Shown here: positions 43,211 through 55,166 of the stretch, in pieces | Layout: the number at the start of each line of letters is the position of its first letter | Numbering within the stretch: the stretch's first letter is position 1 | NCBI GenBank assembly: GCA_947044405.1 | Contig: CAMRHE010000360.1 | Span: 483,001-547,000, forward strand | Length of the DNA stretch: 64,000 nucleotides | Origin: Leptodactylus fallax | Taxonomy: Eukaryota; Chordata; Amphibia; Anura; Leptodactylidae | Reading direction: 5' to 3' | Program-made: the position numbers and the translations under genes | The notes under the pieces: model-generated | Told to the model about the DNA's origin: nothing | Databases searched by the model: none | Seen by the model: only the letters and a program-made list of their open reading frames with translations

Positions 43211-45830
43211 CTCCCGCCTCCGCAAGCACCGTCGCGTTCCCCTTGGGCCCAGGGGGGAAGCCGGAGCCTCCTGCCTCCGCAAGCCCTGTCGCTTTCCCCT
43301 TGGGCCCAGGGGGGAAGCCGAAGCCTCCCCACCTCCGCAAGCCCTGTCGCTTTCCCCTTGGGCCCAGGGGGAAAGTCGGAGGCCCCCGCCTCCGCAAGCC
43401 CCGTCGCGTCCCCCTTGGGCCCAAGGGGGAGCCGGAGCACCCCGCCTCCGCAAGCCCTGTCGCGTCCCCCTTGGAACCAGGGGGGGAGCCGGAACCCCCC
43501 GCCTCCGCAAGCCCCGTCGCGTCCCCCTTGGGCCCAGGGGGGAGCCGGAGCCCCCTGCCTCCGCAAGCCCCGTCGCGTCCCCCCTTGGGCCCAGGGGGGA
43601 GCCGGAGCACCCCGCCTCCGCAAGCCCTGTCGCGTCCCCCTTGGAACCAGGGGGGGAGCCGGAGCCCCCCGCCTCCGCAAGCCCCGTCGCGTCCCCCCTT
43701 GGGCCCAGGGGTGAGCCCCAAGGGAGGTGCCAGAGCCCCCGCCTCTGCAAGCCCCATCGCCTCCCCCTTGGGCCCAGGGGGGTGCCGGAGCCCCCCGCCT
43801 CCGCAAGCCCCGTCGCGTCCCCCTTGGGCCCAGGGGGGGAACCAGAGCCCCCGGCCGACGCAGGCCCCGTGGCGTCCCCCTTGGGCCCAGGGTGGAGCCC
43901 CAGGGGAGGAGCGAGAGCCCCCGCCTCTGCAAGCCCCGTCGTGTCCCCCTTGGGCCCATGGGTGGAGCCGGAGCCCCCTGCCTCTGCAAGCCCTGTCGCG
44001 TCCCCTTTGGGCCCAGGGGGGGAGCCTGAGCCCCCCGCCTATGCAAGCCCCATCGCGTCCTCCTTTGGGCCCAGGGAGGGAGCCGGAGCCCCCCGCCTCT
44101 GCATCCTCCCCCTTGGGCCCAGGGGGGGAGCCTGAACCCCCCGCCTCTGCAAGCCCCGTCGCCTCCCCCTTGGGGCCGGAGGGAAGCCCCAAGAGGGGAG
44201 CCGGAGCCCCCGCCTCCGAAAGCCTTGTCGCTCCCCCCCCCCCCGCCTCCGAAATACCCGTCGCGTCCCCCTTGGGCCCAGGGAGGGAACCGGAGCCCCC
44301 CGCCTCTGAAAGCCCCGTCGCGTACCCCTTGGGCCCAGGGGTGGAGCTGGTGCCCCCCGCCCCTTCAAGCCCTGTCGCGTTCCCTTTGGGCCCAGGGGTG
44401 GAGCCTGAGCCCCCCGCCTCCGCAAGCCCCGTCGCTTCCCCCTTGGGCCCAGGGGGGAGCCCCAAGGGAGGTGCCAGAGCCCCCGCCTCTGCAAGCCCTG
44501 TCGCGTCCCCCTTGGGCCCAGTGGGGGAGCCGGAGCCCCCCGCCTCCGCAAGCCCCGTCGCTTCCCCCTTGGGCCCAGGGGTGAGCCCCAAGGGAGGTGC
44601 CAGAGCCCCCCGCCTCTGCAAGCCCCGTCACTTCCCCCTTGGGCCCAGAAGGGTAGCCGGAGCACCCCGCCTCCGCAAGCCCCGTCGCGTTCCCCTTGGG
44701 CCCAGGGGGGGAGCCGGAGCCCCCCCGCCTCCGCAAGCGCCGTCGCATTCCCCTTGGGCCCAGGGGGGGGAGCCGGAGCCCCCCGCCTCCGCAAGCGCCG
44801 TCGCGTTCCCCTTGGGCCCAGGGGGGAAGCCGGAGCCTCCCACCTCCGCAAGCCCCGTCGCATTCCCCTTGGGCCTAGGGGGGAAGCCAGAGACTCCCGC
44901 CTCCGCAAGCCCCGTCGCTTTCCCCTTGGGCCCAGGGGAGGAGCTGGAGGCCCCCGCCTCCACAAGCCCCGGCGCGTCCCCCTTGGGCCCAGGGGGGGAG
45001 TCGGAGCCCCCCGCCTCCGCAAGCCCCATCGCGTCCCCCTTGGGTCCAGAGGGGGGAGCCGGAGCCCCCGCCTCCGCAAGCCCCGTCGCTTTCCCCTTGG
45101 GCCCAGATGGGGAGCTGGAGCCCCCCGCCTCCGCAAGCCCCGTCGCTTCCCCCTTGGGCCCAGGGAGGGAGCCAGCGCCCCCCGCCTCCGCAAGCCCCGT
45201 CGCGTCCCCCTTGGGCCCAGGGGGGGAACCGGAGTCCCCCACCTCCGCAAGCCCCGTCACGTCCGCCTTGGGTCCAGGGGGGGAAGCCAGCGCCCCCCGC
45301 CTCCGCACCCCCGTCGCGTCCCCCTTGGGCCCAAGGGGGGAAACAGAGCCCCCCGCCTCTGCAAGCCCCGTCGCGTTCCCTTTGGGCCCAGGGGGGGGGA
45401 GCCTGAACCCCCCGTCTCCGCAAGCCCCATCGCGTCCACCTTTGGGCCCAGGGGGGGGAGTTGGAGCGACCCGCCCCTGCAAGCCCCATCGTGTCCCCCT
45501 TGGGCCCAGGGGAGGAACCAGAGTCCCCCACCTCCGCAAGCCCTGTCGCGTCCGCCTTGGGTCCAGGGGGGGAGCCAGCGCCCCCCGCCTCCGCAAGCCC
45601 CGTCGCATCCCCCTTGGACCCAGGAGGGGAGCCGGAGCCCCCCGCCTCCGCAAGCCCCGTCGCGTCCCCCTTGGGCCCAGGGGGGGAGCCGGAGCCCCCC
45701 CGCCTCCGCAAGCCCCGTCGCGTCCCCCCTTGGGCCGAAGGGGGGAGCCGGAGCCCCCCGCCTCCGCAAGCCCCGTCGCCTCGCCCTTGGGCCCAGGGAG
45801 GGAGCCGAAGCCCGCGCCGCAAGCCCTGTC
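43211..45830 (+). repeat. GC-rich 57-bp satellite, block 4
   Basis: Same 57-bp unit. It stays open for 868 codons in one plus-strand frame without any recognisable domain. It ends abruptly at AAGCCCTGTC next to AT-rich DNA. Confidence 0.9.
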
Positions 45831-46530
45831 ATACAATAATATCATATAGTTTTATTGGTACACAAGAATATACAGGAATGTGAATTAGATACCTATACAT
45901 ATAAAGACAATATGTATAACATATATAATGTACAACAATTTATAGTGTAACAAATGGGCACATTCCAGGAGTATTATGTACATTATAGGAGACAGAAGTC
46001 ACAGAGAGCGGGGCAGGGGTAAGACACATATCTCTTATTATACAAGGATATGATAAGAGAAGGAAATGACAAGTAGACTTGGGATGAGGCAGAGGGAGAT
46101 CAGGTAACAGCAGATGGTATAGAATAATGTACAGAGAAGCTCATGTGAACAGAGACTAATACTGGACATTATAGTGAATTTGGTTCAGCAGTGACCTCAG
46201 CTTTATTCTTCTGTTCTTACAGTAAAACATCCTGTACATGACATCACACATTCAGTGCCCTCACTATAAGACCCCCGGCCGACTACCCAGTATCTGCACA
46301 AATAGCGGATCCCACCAACTCACCTGGTTCTGTCTCCCACAGGCCCTGGCACAGCCTGTCTACCCCAGACAGGGAGCATTATGGGAAGGATTAACACATT
46401 ACTTGTAGCGCCTCCACTTGGCTGATAATTAACAACCCACTTGTCTACAAACCAAATGAAACACCCAACTTTCCAGAGACTTTTCTGTTCCACACTACTT
46501 TCCTTGGGTGAAATACATATTTTTCTGTAC
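45831..46530. other. Unassigned AT-rich stretch
   Basis: No coding frame, RNA gene or recognised repeat was found. It starts sharply after the satellite with ATACAATAATATCATATAG. Confidence 0.4.
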
Positions 46531-46848
46531 CTTTAGGCTAAGGCCCCATGTAGCGGGCCACAGCAAAGAAGCTCTGCGGGAAACTCACGGTGGCAATGCA
46601 TCACAGTTTCTCCCCACAGCGTTTTTCACAGAAAGTCTGCAGTTTCTCTGTGAACTTTCTGCCTCTATTATACCTATACAGAAATCGCCAGCATTTCCGT
46701 AGATATAATTCCGAGCGTTTTTAAAATCGAAGCATTTCCACTACAGATTTTTTTTCTGCAATGTGTGGATAGGATTAGCCAGAATCCCACCCACTTTGCA
46801 GGTAATGGAAAACACAGCGTTTTCACAACGTCAGACCCCGGCCTAAAG
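46531..46848. mobile_element. MITE with CTTTAGGC termini
   Basis: Starts CTTTAGGCTAAGGCCCC and ends GGGGTCTGAC-like to GCCTAAAG when the inverted end is read (GACCCCGGCCTAAAG). A related sequence in the opposite orientation lies inside each 737-bp spacer (GGGGTCTTAGCC). Confidence 0.6.
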
Positions 46849-46849
46849 G

Positions 46850-47321
46850 AGTTTTCTGGCCCCATCTGCATTCTTTATACTGATGAACTATCCACAGGAT
46901 CCGCTATCAGAATCTGACTGGCGCTGAGTCCAACACCAGAACCTGCGGGGCTGAAGTTCCCTGACACCACTTCTATACAGATCTGCTTCCACTCCCCGTC
47001 TATTGCTATAGCCTCAGGCACTGGAGGGTAATGGTATGGACGGGGCCAAGACCAGCTCAGCTCTTATTCACGTAACAGGCTCAGAGCTGCCGCCCCGTCC
47101 ACTCTATAGTGATGGCGCCGGGTACAGCTGTTCTATTACCTGAATAGGATCCAGTGCTGCTTCCTACCCTGTCCACAGCAGTAGCTTCCTGTACCCGGAG
47201 GCACAGCCAGATCAGCTGATTGATGCAGGGGCTGGGTGTTGGACCCTACTGATCAGATACTGATGGACTATCCTGTGGACAGATCATCACTATAAACACA
47301 CTGTTGAGGTCAGAAAACCCC
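46850..47321. mobile_element. MITE with GTTTTCTGGCC termini
   Basis: The left end GAGTTTTCTGGCCCC and right end GGTCAGAAAACCCC are inverted repeats. The interior has partial palindromes around GGATCCGC and CTGATCAG. Confidence 0.5.
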
Positions 47322-47401
47322 TATAGCCTTAAGCCACACGTTGCAGAAAAGTTTTTTTGTTTTTGCCTCATTTTTTTGAGCTAAAGCCAAGGCATGGCGA
47401 G

Positions 47402-48377
47402 TGTGAAAGATCCTCAGTGCGCAAACACCGCTGTGGCCACACCTGAGTCTTCTTTCATATAAAAACCACACTCACCGCCAGTGAATGTCGGGTTCACCAG
47501 ATAAATACAAGACAAGCCTTCTAAATTTTATATATTTATTAACCCCTAAATGGGTCGGTATTAACATCTAACACATACAGTTCAGAACAGATATGCAGAT
47601 ATATGCAAGCATTAACAGTTACTAGTTACAAGATACAGTACAAATAAAATAAAAGGGATAAAGGTGAAATAATTACTTTACCACACATGTCCTTGATGTG
47701 GTTCTGTAGTCCAACACTCACACAGGGCATGTGTGAGTCACCAGTGGAGGCTTCTTAGCCTTAACTCCTAGCATTTGGCATCAATAGAATAATCCCGCCT
47801 GCATGCTTTTCACAGGGATCTCAGCATTAGTCTCTCTGTAATATCTCTCAGTCTCTTGTAGGCTCATCATCGTCAGCAGCAGCATTCCAACCTGCCTGCT
47901 CATAATAGCATCTCAGTCAAAGTCTGTAATATCCTGTTGTCTGTGATGGTCTGTGTCAACTCCATAGCATAATTTCCCCCCACAGACCTCTTACCTCATC
48001 TTTTATACCCTTTATGCCACCTCCCAGAATGAGGTCACCGGCAACAGCAAGTCTGATGAGTTAATGCAATCAAGTCCAAATCTTTTGTATAGAACTGAGA
48101 CCAAGTGAATTGATACAATGTTATCAGCCAGGTCTGATCAACAGCCCAGGCTTGAACAATGCACTATTGTTTCTTTGATCACTCAAGGCTGCATAGGAAT
48201 ACAATAGCTATTCTGGGATGGATACAAAGCCCTATTGTGCCAGCCTAGCCACTATTGCCAATATACACCTGGGATTATAGTTGCGCACCTTATGAGTAAA
48301 TGGAACTAGAGAGAAATACGCTACCCAGAGACCAAAATACAGCTGAGTTATAGCCACACTTAAGCAGAATCATCACA
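47402..48377 (-). mobile_element. Solo LTR, gypsy family of 32473-33332
   Basis: Full-length LTR (TGTGAAAGATCC to ATCATCACA), somewhat longer than the 5' LTR because of an extra segment around 47870-47960. It is flanked by GCGAG (47397-47401) and GTGAG (48378-48382), a 5-bp target duplication with one C-to-T change at a CpG. Confidence 0.85.
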
Positions 48378-49936
48378 GTGAGGACATGCAGAGGGGTGGT
48401 CATTGGCCCTGCGCTCAGGTTGAATGTGGAGCGGGACGAGGATCCTGAGGACTTTGAGGGACATCCCCTTTTATGGGGTTATCCAGGATTACAAAACATG
48501 GCTACTTCTTGTAGAAAGAGCCCCACATCCTCTTCTCAGGAAGTGACGTCACATCTGTTGGTCTCTTGCTATGCTGTAGCTCAGTTCCATTAAAATGATG
48601 TTGGGTCCACAAATATATGGTTGAAAGATGATAACAATTGTATTATTTACATTTTTATTCTCTTTTCTGATGTTTTCATATAATTCCATCATTTTCCATA
48701 TTCTCAAGTTGCTGCTGGCTGACTCCCTCTGACACTCTCAAAATGGCTGCCGCTACCATGGCATCCAGTGCAACAATGGCCACACAGTTCCAATGAGTCC
48801 CTAAATTGTCCCTGTGACTGCTCTGTTGGATATAAAATATTTGAGAACATAGCCAGAATTATCTTACCTGTATCTTTGACCTTTGGGTTACAGAGTGCCC
48901 TCCTGAACCCCTTCTCTCTACCCTTCACTGAATTACCCACTGACCAGCAGGGCCCCCACTCACCATGTGCCATTTATAATATTTGTGTCTTTAGGCCCCC
49001 TCATCCTCCAGGGCCCGGTATACACCCCCTATAGCTACGCCCCTGCTGCTGATCCACCATACAATTACTATTGATGGCTTTCCGTCTCCTTGTAGGAAAC
49101 CCCCGAATCCAAATCTGACCTTACCTTCACGTTGCCTTGTGCTGTGGTCCAGAAGGTTCCTCATGGTGACAGCCATGTTGGTATTCTTACAGCATCGATG
49201 TCTGACGGTCTGAGGTGTTGTCTGGCTGTTGTACGATGGTCTTGCAATCTATTATGTATACATAAGGGTCTATTAGCTGCATGCTGACTCTCTCAAAATG
49301 GCTGCCGCTACCATGGCAACCAGTGCAACAATGGCCACACAGTTGTGAATATTGCCTAACCTGTCCCTATGACTGTGCTGTTGGCTCCAGAACATTTGGT
49401 AACATAACCAGAATTGGGTATATTTTTACACTTAGTTATGGGGATTTGATAGGCATTTACCCCAGGTGCCGGGGACCCACATGATGATACTTAGAAGATA
49501 TAGTGCTAGACCCCATACCCTTATAGCTCCACCCACTGGTGCACCTGATCTGTTTCTAGCCACTCCCCTTACACCTTTTATTAGGTCATTTTGTTTTTTA
49601 TTTGGCCAGTCCCAAGTCTGACCTTACCTTCATGTTGTTAGGGCTTTGTGCTCCGTTTCTTTGCCGGTCCAGGCCGGGGTCTGTCTCCATTATATTTCTC
49701 ATACAGGTGGCAGCTAGAAGAGACGGCAGCTGGAAATGATGCATTATGGGATCTAACTGCTAATATAGAACAAGCGGGCGGGGCTTATACATAGAGACAA
49801 TACGTGTCATAGTTGACCATAGCAACCAATCCGATCACTGCTTTGAATTTTAAACCTGCACTACAATAAAGAAAGCCGCCATCTGATTGGTCACAATAGA
49901 CAATACCAGCACTGCCTATATCTCCACTAGTATTAT
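48378..49936. other. Intergenic stretch with a diverged ~560-bp direct duplication
   Basis: CTCTCAAAATGGCTGCCGCT and CAACAATGGCCACACAGTT occur near 48736-48786 and again near 49291-49346. TCTGACCTTACCTTCA occurs near 49115 and 49618. A hAT-like right end (CTATAGCTACGCCCCTG) is at about 49031-49047. No gene is supported. Confidence 0.5.
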
Positions 49937-49981
49937 ATAGGAATGGAGCATTATAGCTCAGTGTTATTTACTGAATGAGGA
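49937..49981 (+). repeat. Start of the 737-bp spacer, truncated
   Basis: GGAATGGAGCATTATAGCTC and the following bases match the first ~45 bases of the spacer copies in the satellite. It is then cut by the LTR at 49982. Confidence 0.7.
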
Positions 49982-50795
49982 TGTGAAAGATCCTCAGTGC
50001 GCCAAACCGCTTTGGCCACCCCTGAGTCTTCTTTCATATAAAAACCACACTCACCGCCACCGCCAGTGAATGTCGGGTTCACCAGATAAATTCAAGACAA
50101 GCTTTCTAAATTTTATATATTTATTAACCCCTAAATGGGTCAGTATTAACATCTAACACATGCAGTTCAGAACAGATATGCAGATATATGCAAGCATTAA
50201 CAGTTACTAGTTACAAGATACAGTACAAATAAAATAAAAGGGCTAAAGGTGAAATAGTTACTTTACCACACATGTCCTTGATGTGGTTCTGTAGTCCAAC
50301 ACTCACACATGCTCTGGTATGTGTGAATAACCCAGTGGAGGCTTTTTGGCATGTGGCATTAACTCAATAATCCCGCCTGCATGCTCTCATCACAGTCTTT
50401 CAGTCATAGTCTCTCAGTAATAGTCTCTTGTAGTCTCAGCCCAATCTCCATAGCATAATCTCCTCTCACAGACCTCTTACCTCATCTTTTATACCCTTTA
50501 TGCCACCTCCCAGAATGAGGTCACCGGCAACAGCAAGTCTGATGAGTTAATGCAATCAAGTCCAGATCTTTTGTATAGAGCTGAGACCAATTGGAATGAT
50601 ACAATGTTATCAGGCAGGTCTGATCAACAGCCCAGGCTTGAACAATGCACTATTGTTTCAGTGCTGCTACTACTGCCAATATACACCTAGGCTTATAGCT
50701 GCGCACAGTATGAATAAATGGAACTAGAGTGAAATACGCTACCCAGAGACCAAAATACATCTGAGTTATAGCCACACTTAAGCAGAATCATCACA
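49982..50795 (-). mobile_element. LTR of the same gypsy family, no matching flanks
   Basis: The left terminus is TGTGAAAGATCC and the right CATCACA. Left flank GAGGA and right flank GGCTG do not match. The left side is spacer DNA and the right side is inside a Tc1-like transposase, so a rearrangement joined two unrelated sequences through this LTR. Confidence 0.8.
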
Positions 50796-51463
50796 GGCTG
50801 TGTGGCCAATGCCGGCACCGGGAATCTTGTTAAAGTTGAGGGTCGCATGGATTCAACTCAGTATCAGCAGATTCTTGAGAATAATGTACAAGAATCAGTG
50901 AAGAATTTGAAGTTACACCGGGGATGGATATTTCAGCAAGACAATGATCCAAAACACAGCTCCAAATCTACTCAGGCATTCATGCAGAGGAACAATTACA
51001 ATGTTCTGGAATGGCCATCCCAGTCCCCAGAGCTGAATATCATTGAACATCTGTGGGATAATTTGAAGCGGGCTGTCCATGCTCGGCGACCATCAAACTT
51101 AACTGAACTGGAATTGTTTTGTAAAGAGGAATGGTCAAAAATACCTTCATCCAGGATCCAGGAACTGATTAAAAGCTACAGGAAGCGACTAGAGGCTGTT
51201 ATTTTTGCAAAAGGAGGATCTACTAAATATTAATGTCACTTTTCTGTTGAGGTGCCCATACTTTTGCACCGGTCAAATTTTGGTTTAATGCATATTGCAC
51301 ATTTTCTGTTAGTACAATAAACCTCATTTCAATCCTGAAATATTACTGTGTCCATTAGTTATTAGATATATCAAATTGAAATGACTGTTGCAAACACCCA
51401 AAAATTTAGAACTAAAAATGATTAAGATTAATAGGGGTGCCCAAACTTTTTCATATGACTGTA
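50796..51463 (+). pseudogene. Tc1/mariner element, 5' truncated, transposase C-terminal half
   Basis: The frame covers the second catalytic Asp (FQQDNDPKHSSKSTQ) and the Glu region (PELNIIEHLWDNLK) of a DD34E transposase, ending at the usual SYRKRLEAVI...GGSTKY. It runs to TAA 51231-51233. The right end GGGGTGCCCAAACTTTTTCA to ATGACTGTA is a Tc1-type terminal repeat. The DNA-binding half is lost at the LTR junction. Confidence 0.85.
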
Positions 51464-52624
51464 TCTCTGGACATATGGACCAGGTGTGGAGTCCAGTCCG
51501 TTTCTGATCTATATCTAGACAAGGGCCTGGCACCGTTTGTAATGCTTAGTGAAAAATTTGGCCTTCCTGCTTCTGAAGAATTTACATACAATAGATTGGT
51601 CTCTTATCTGAATAAACATTCCTCACAGCAGCAGATTCTCTTGCCACAGCTGGCAGTCTATCTTTTAGGTTTGTCCTCTCCCCAAACTGTTGTCAAAACT
51701 AAAACGCTTTATAAGGCCTTGATTCTGGATTGCACTTTCCAGAAGACTAAGTCAATCCTGCAGTGGGAAGACGATCTTGGTTGCCGGTTTGATGTACATC
51801 AGTGGCGCGAGGCGATTCAATGGGCGAAATGCTCCACTGTTTGTGCATCTCACTGGGAACAGTTTAGCAAACTTCTCTTGCGCTGGTATTACCTCCCACT
51901 CCGCCTGGCAAAGTTCTATCCTAACTGCACACCTTACTGCTGGAGAGGTTGTGGCGAAGTGGGCTCGCTGTTTCATATTTTTTGGCATTGCCCGACTATA
52001 CGCCTCTTTTGGTCCTCAGTCTTTTCGCTGATTAATAGATTTTTTTGTTCTGATCTTGTTCCCTCCCCTGGGTTAGCCTTGCTGTTGCTTGGCATTCACT
52101 TGGTTCCGCACAGTAATAGAACCATTATATGTCAGGTTCTCGGAGCCGCGAGATTGGTGATAGCCCGCAAGTGGAAGATCGGTACCTGCCCATCCTTGTC
52201 TGAACTGATATCGATAGTGACTACTAATTGCTAATTTAAACAGATGTATGCTAGCAGGAATGGTGGACGGGATAAATTTCAGTCTAACTGGGAGAAGTGG
52301 ATTACAGTTTATGAGTGTCTCGTTTCTTCTGATTGGACTGGCGCCTCTGGTCATGTATTATTTATTTATTAGTTATTTCTTTATTTATGTACTAATGTTT
52401 TGTCTCAATGGGCCTATGTCTTACCTTATCTATCCCAGTTATGTGTAACTCCCCCCCCTTTACAGTCTTAGTTGCTTTGGTATCTTTGTATGAAATTGTA
52501 TGTCTAAACGACATGCCTTCTGTTAACATTGGTATCCTTGGTTGTCTTCTACATCTGTTGCGAGACTGTTGATTATGTTTTGCTGTTTCTTTGTTTTGAA
52601 AAACCAATAAAAATCTATTGAAAT
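51464..52624 (+). pseudogene. L1-like LINE, ORF2 C-terminus and 3' UTR
   Basis: Open from the edge of the Tc1 element to TAA at 52232-52234. Segments LYLDKGLAPFVMLSEKFGL, LPLRLAKFYPNCTPYCWRGC and HIFWHCPTIRLFW are the C-terminal region and zinc knuckle of L1-clade ORF2. A ~390-bp 3' UTR ends AACCAATAAAAATCTATTG then AAATAAAAG. It is a different copy from the four-piece L1 at 3217-33500 and is 5' truncated. Confidence 0.85.
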
Positions 52625-53926
52625 AAAAGGGTGAACTGTTCAGTGACTATGCAGCCTGCAATAGAAGTACTGATATTTTGCAATGCATTAGTATTGTAAG
52701 ACATTGCATTAATGATCAGATGCCTAGGGGATCCAATAAAGTTCAATAAAAAAAGTAAAAAAAAAAAAAAATTACAAAAAATAAAAAATATATTATAAAT
52801 TTAAATCTCCCTCCTTTCCCTAGCACACATATAAAACTACTTCAATACTGTGAAACACATACATATTAGGTATCCCTGTGTCCGAAAATGTCTGGTCTAC
52901 AAACTTATAAAAATATTTTTCCCGTTCGGTGAACGTTGTAGCGGGATCAAAACAATAGACATTCCCCAAAATGGTATATCTAAAAAGTACATCTGGCCGC
53001 ACAAAAAAAGACATCCTATGCATCCCCATACACGGAAATATAAAAAAAAGGTACGGGTGTGAGAATATGGCGACTTTTAGAAAAATAAATTTTTGTGCAA
53101 AGATTAACTTTTTTGTTAAGAGGCTAAAATAAAAATAAAACTATATAAATTTGGTATCTCCAGAATCATACCGAAACACAGAATACAGGTGACATGTCAA
53201 TTTGGCTGCAGAGTGAGCGCCGTAAAAATAAAGCCCATAAGAAAGTCGCACAAATGCACTTTCTCTCCAATTCTACCCCATTCTGAAATTTTTCCAGCTT
53301 TTCAGTACATGGTACAGAATAATAAATGGCACCATTATGAAGAACAATTTGTCCTGCAAACAATAAGCCCTCATACGGCTCTGTGAACACAAAAATAAAA
53401 AAGTTTTGGAGTTTGGGAGGCGGGGAGTCGAAAAATAGAAAAATCGAAAAATGTCACCGGTGGGAAGGGATTAATAAATAATAAAAACAAAACAATGATT
53501 TTTATTAATTGCTGTATACATAAGAACTCAGAATGCAGCAAAACTGTAATATTTTACCCACGTGCTAAATGGCGCAAAAAAAAAAAATCTAAAAAAATTA
53601 TATTAGAATTGCCATTTTTTTGTCTCTCAGTCCCCAAAAAATGATAAAAAAGTGCTTTGTTTTCCAAAGTAACATCAATAAATCTATCAAGTCTTCCAGC
53701 AAAAAAGAAGCCCCTCCCCCCTCCCAAAAATACAACAGCAAGGGCCAAAATATAACCTGCAATTTATGACTCCAGGCAGCATCTCACAAGACTAACATGA
53801 CCAGAGGAGTGAATATTGTGTAAGATATATATGTGACACATGACTCAGAGAGGCTCCTGTGTCTATACGTTAGGATTTCCAGGACAGTGATGTCTCCTAT
53901 ATGTAGAGATCCTCTCTGTTTCTTCC

Positions 53927-54120
53927 GCCGGGTTCTGTGGCGTGTACCTGTAATCCTAGCTTCTCTGGGAGGCTTAGGCTGTGGGATCCCTTGTGGTTTG
54001 GGATTTCAACTCCATCCTGTGTGGGTCTGGTGTTCACCCTCATCATCAACCTAAGGACTTAGAGGATGAACCGACTGGCCCTGTTCAAAAACCCCAGAAC
54101 TCATCAACTTAGAGGAAGGA
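53927..54120 (+). pseudogene. 7SL (SRP) RNA-like sequence A1
   Basis: The 5' end reads GCCGGGTTCTGTGGCGTGTA, then CCTGTAATCCTAGCTTCTC, GGGAGGCTTAGGCTG, the order of the SRP RNA Alu domain. It continues into the S-domain region (CATCATCAACC, CCTAAGGA, GAACCGACTGGCCC). The 3' Alu strand of a full ~300-nt 7SL was not found. A CAGATGTCAAGTTTT motif follows about 85 bases later. It lies 254 bases upstream of A2 on the same strand. Confidence 0.7.
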
Positions 54121-54373
54121 GCACTAACGTACAGATTGCACTTATGAACAGCCAGAATGGAGCTGCCTAAACCACACAGTGACACCCAGCCTTCTTATTG
54201 CTGCAGATGTCAAGTTTTCTCTCTTAAAAGTCGTCATTTCCAGGGACCTTTACATTCACTAAATTTTATACAAGTTCCGAGAAATATAATGTATTAGAAT
54301 GAGGAACATTATGAAGAAAAAGGAAAAACAATTGCAATAACAGCCTTGGCCAAGGAAACTCTGTTCGTCTTCC

Positions 54374-54585
54374 GCCGGGTGCTGTGGCGCTTACCTGTAA
54401 TCTTCACTTCTCTGCGTGGCTTAGGCTGTGAGATCCCTTGAGTTTGGGAGTTCTGCTCCATCCTGTGCTGTGTAGACCAGGTGTCGTTACTATGCTCAGC
54501 ATCAATACGGTGACTCTGGGGAAGCTTGGAGGCTCCAGGGTGTCTAAGGAGGGATGGACCAGCCCTAGATGGAGGAGCATAAACC
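54374..54585 (+). pseudogene. 7SL (SRP) RNA-like sequence A2
   Basis: Starts GCCGGGTGCTGTGGCGCTTA. The S-domain portion is better kept than in A1: CAGCATCAATACGGTGACTC, a stem AAGCTTGGAGGCTCCAGGG and GTCTAAGGAGGGATGGACC. A T6 run follows at 54601-54608. As in A1, the upstream flank ends in TCTTCC just before GCCGGG. Confidence 0.75.
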
Positions 54586-55166
54586 ACAAGGTAAAGCTCA
54601 GTTTTTTGGGGTACAGATGATAAGTTTTGAAATAAACACTTTTTTAATGGCTTCGCTCTGCATCACGTACTATTATATCAGGGGCAGGTGCCTGTTCTTG
54701 CAAACCTATATAATAGTATGTTATGAAGATGGTGCTGGCTCCGATGAACTTCTCTCCCAGCTGTGAGTGGTAACAACACTTTTTGTGACCTCTTACTTCT
54801 TAGATGCCCCCATCAATATGGCATCTATGGGGTCTCTTTGTGTTTGCCCCTCCTATGGGCACCCCTGCAATGTGATCAAAGACTTAGTATGGAAATAAAT
54901 GTTAATGTAAATAATCCACATAAAAAAACGGAATAAGGTATGAAATAAAAATAAAATAAAACATAAATAGCCATTTTCCCAATATTATTTTTCCATAATA
55001 AAAATATGCCATATTTGGAAATGATGTGCCTGTATCAACCCGTACTGTAAAAATAGTTCATTATTTATCCCACACTGTGAACCCCATAAAAAAAAAAAAA
55101 AAAAAACAATTGCTGGTCAATTGATGCCAGCAAAATATTTAAAAAAATCAAATAGAACTCAAAATG

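Larger units (their letters stand above)
52625..55166. repeat. Segmental duplication, unit A
   Basis: Begins GGTGAACTGTTCAGTGACTA and matches unit B (from 56715) nearly base for base through the two 7SL-like sequences to GAACTCAAAATGATA. The match ends exactly where the Tc1-like element begins. It lacks the 967-bp TTAA element present in unit B. Confidence 0.85.

Noticed and set aside
34971..45849. Very long proline/glycine/arginine-rich open frames on both strands
   Set aside because: They follow the 57-bp satellite period (19 codons), overlap each other on both strands, and have no start context, domain or codon pattern. They are repeat by-products.
27205..49047. The hAT-like left end at 27205 pairing with the right end at about 49047
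   Set aside because: The flanking bases (GTCCCCCT and CTGCTGAT) do not match, so they are parts of different elements.
53927..54585. An Alu-type dimeric SINE
   Set aside because: The two 7SL-like parts lie about 250 bases apart with their own flanks and no A-rich linker or tail; the S-domain part is retained.
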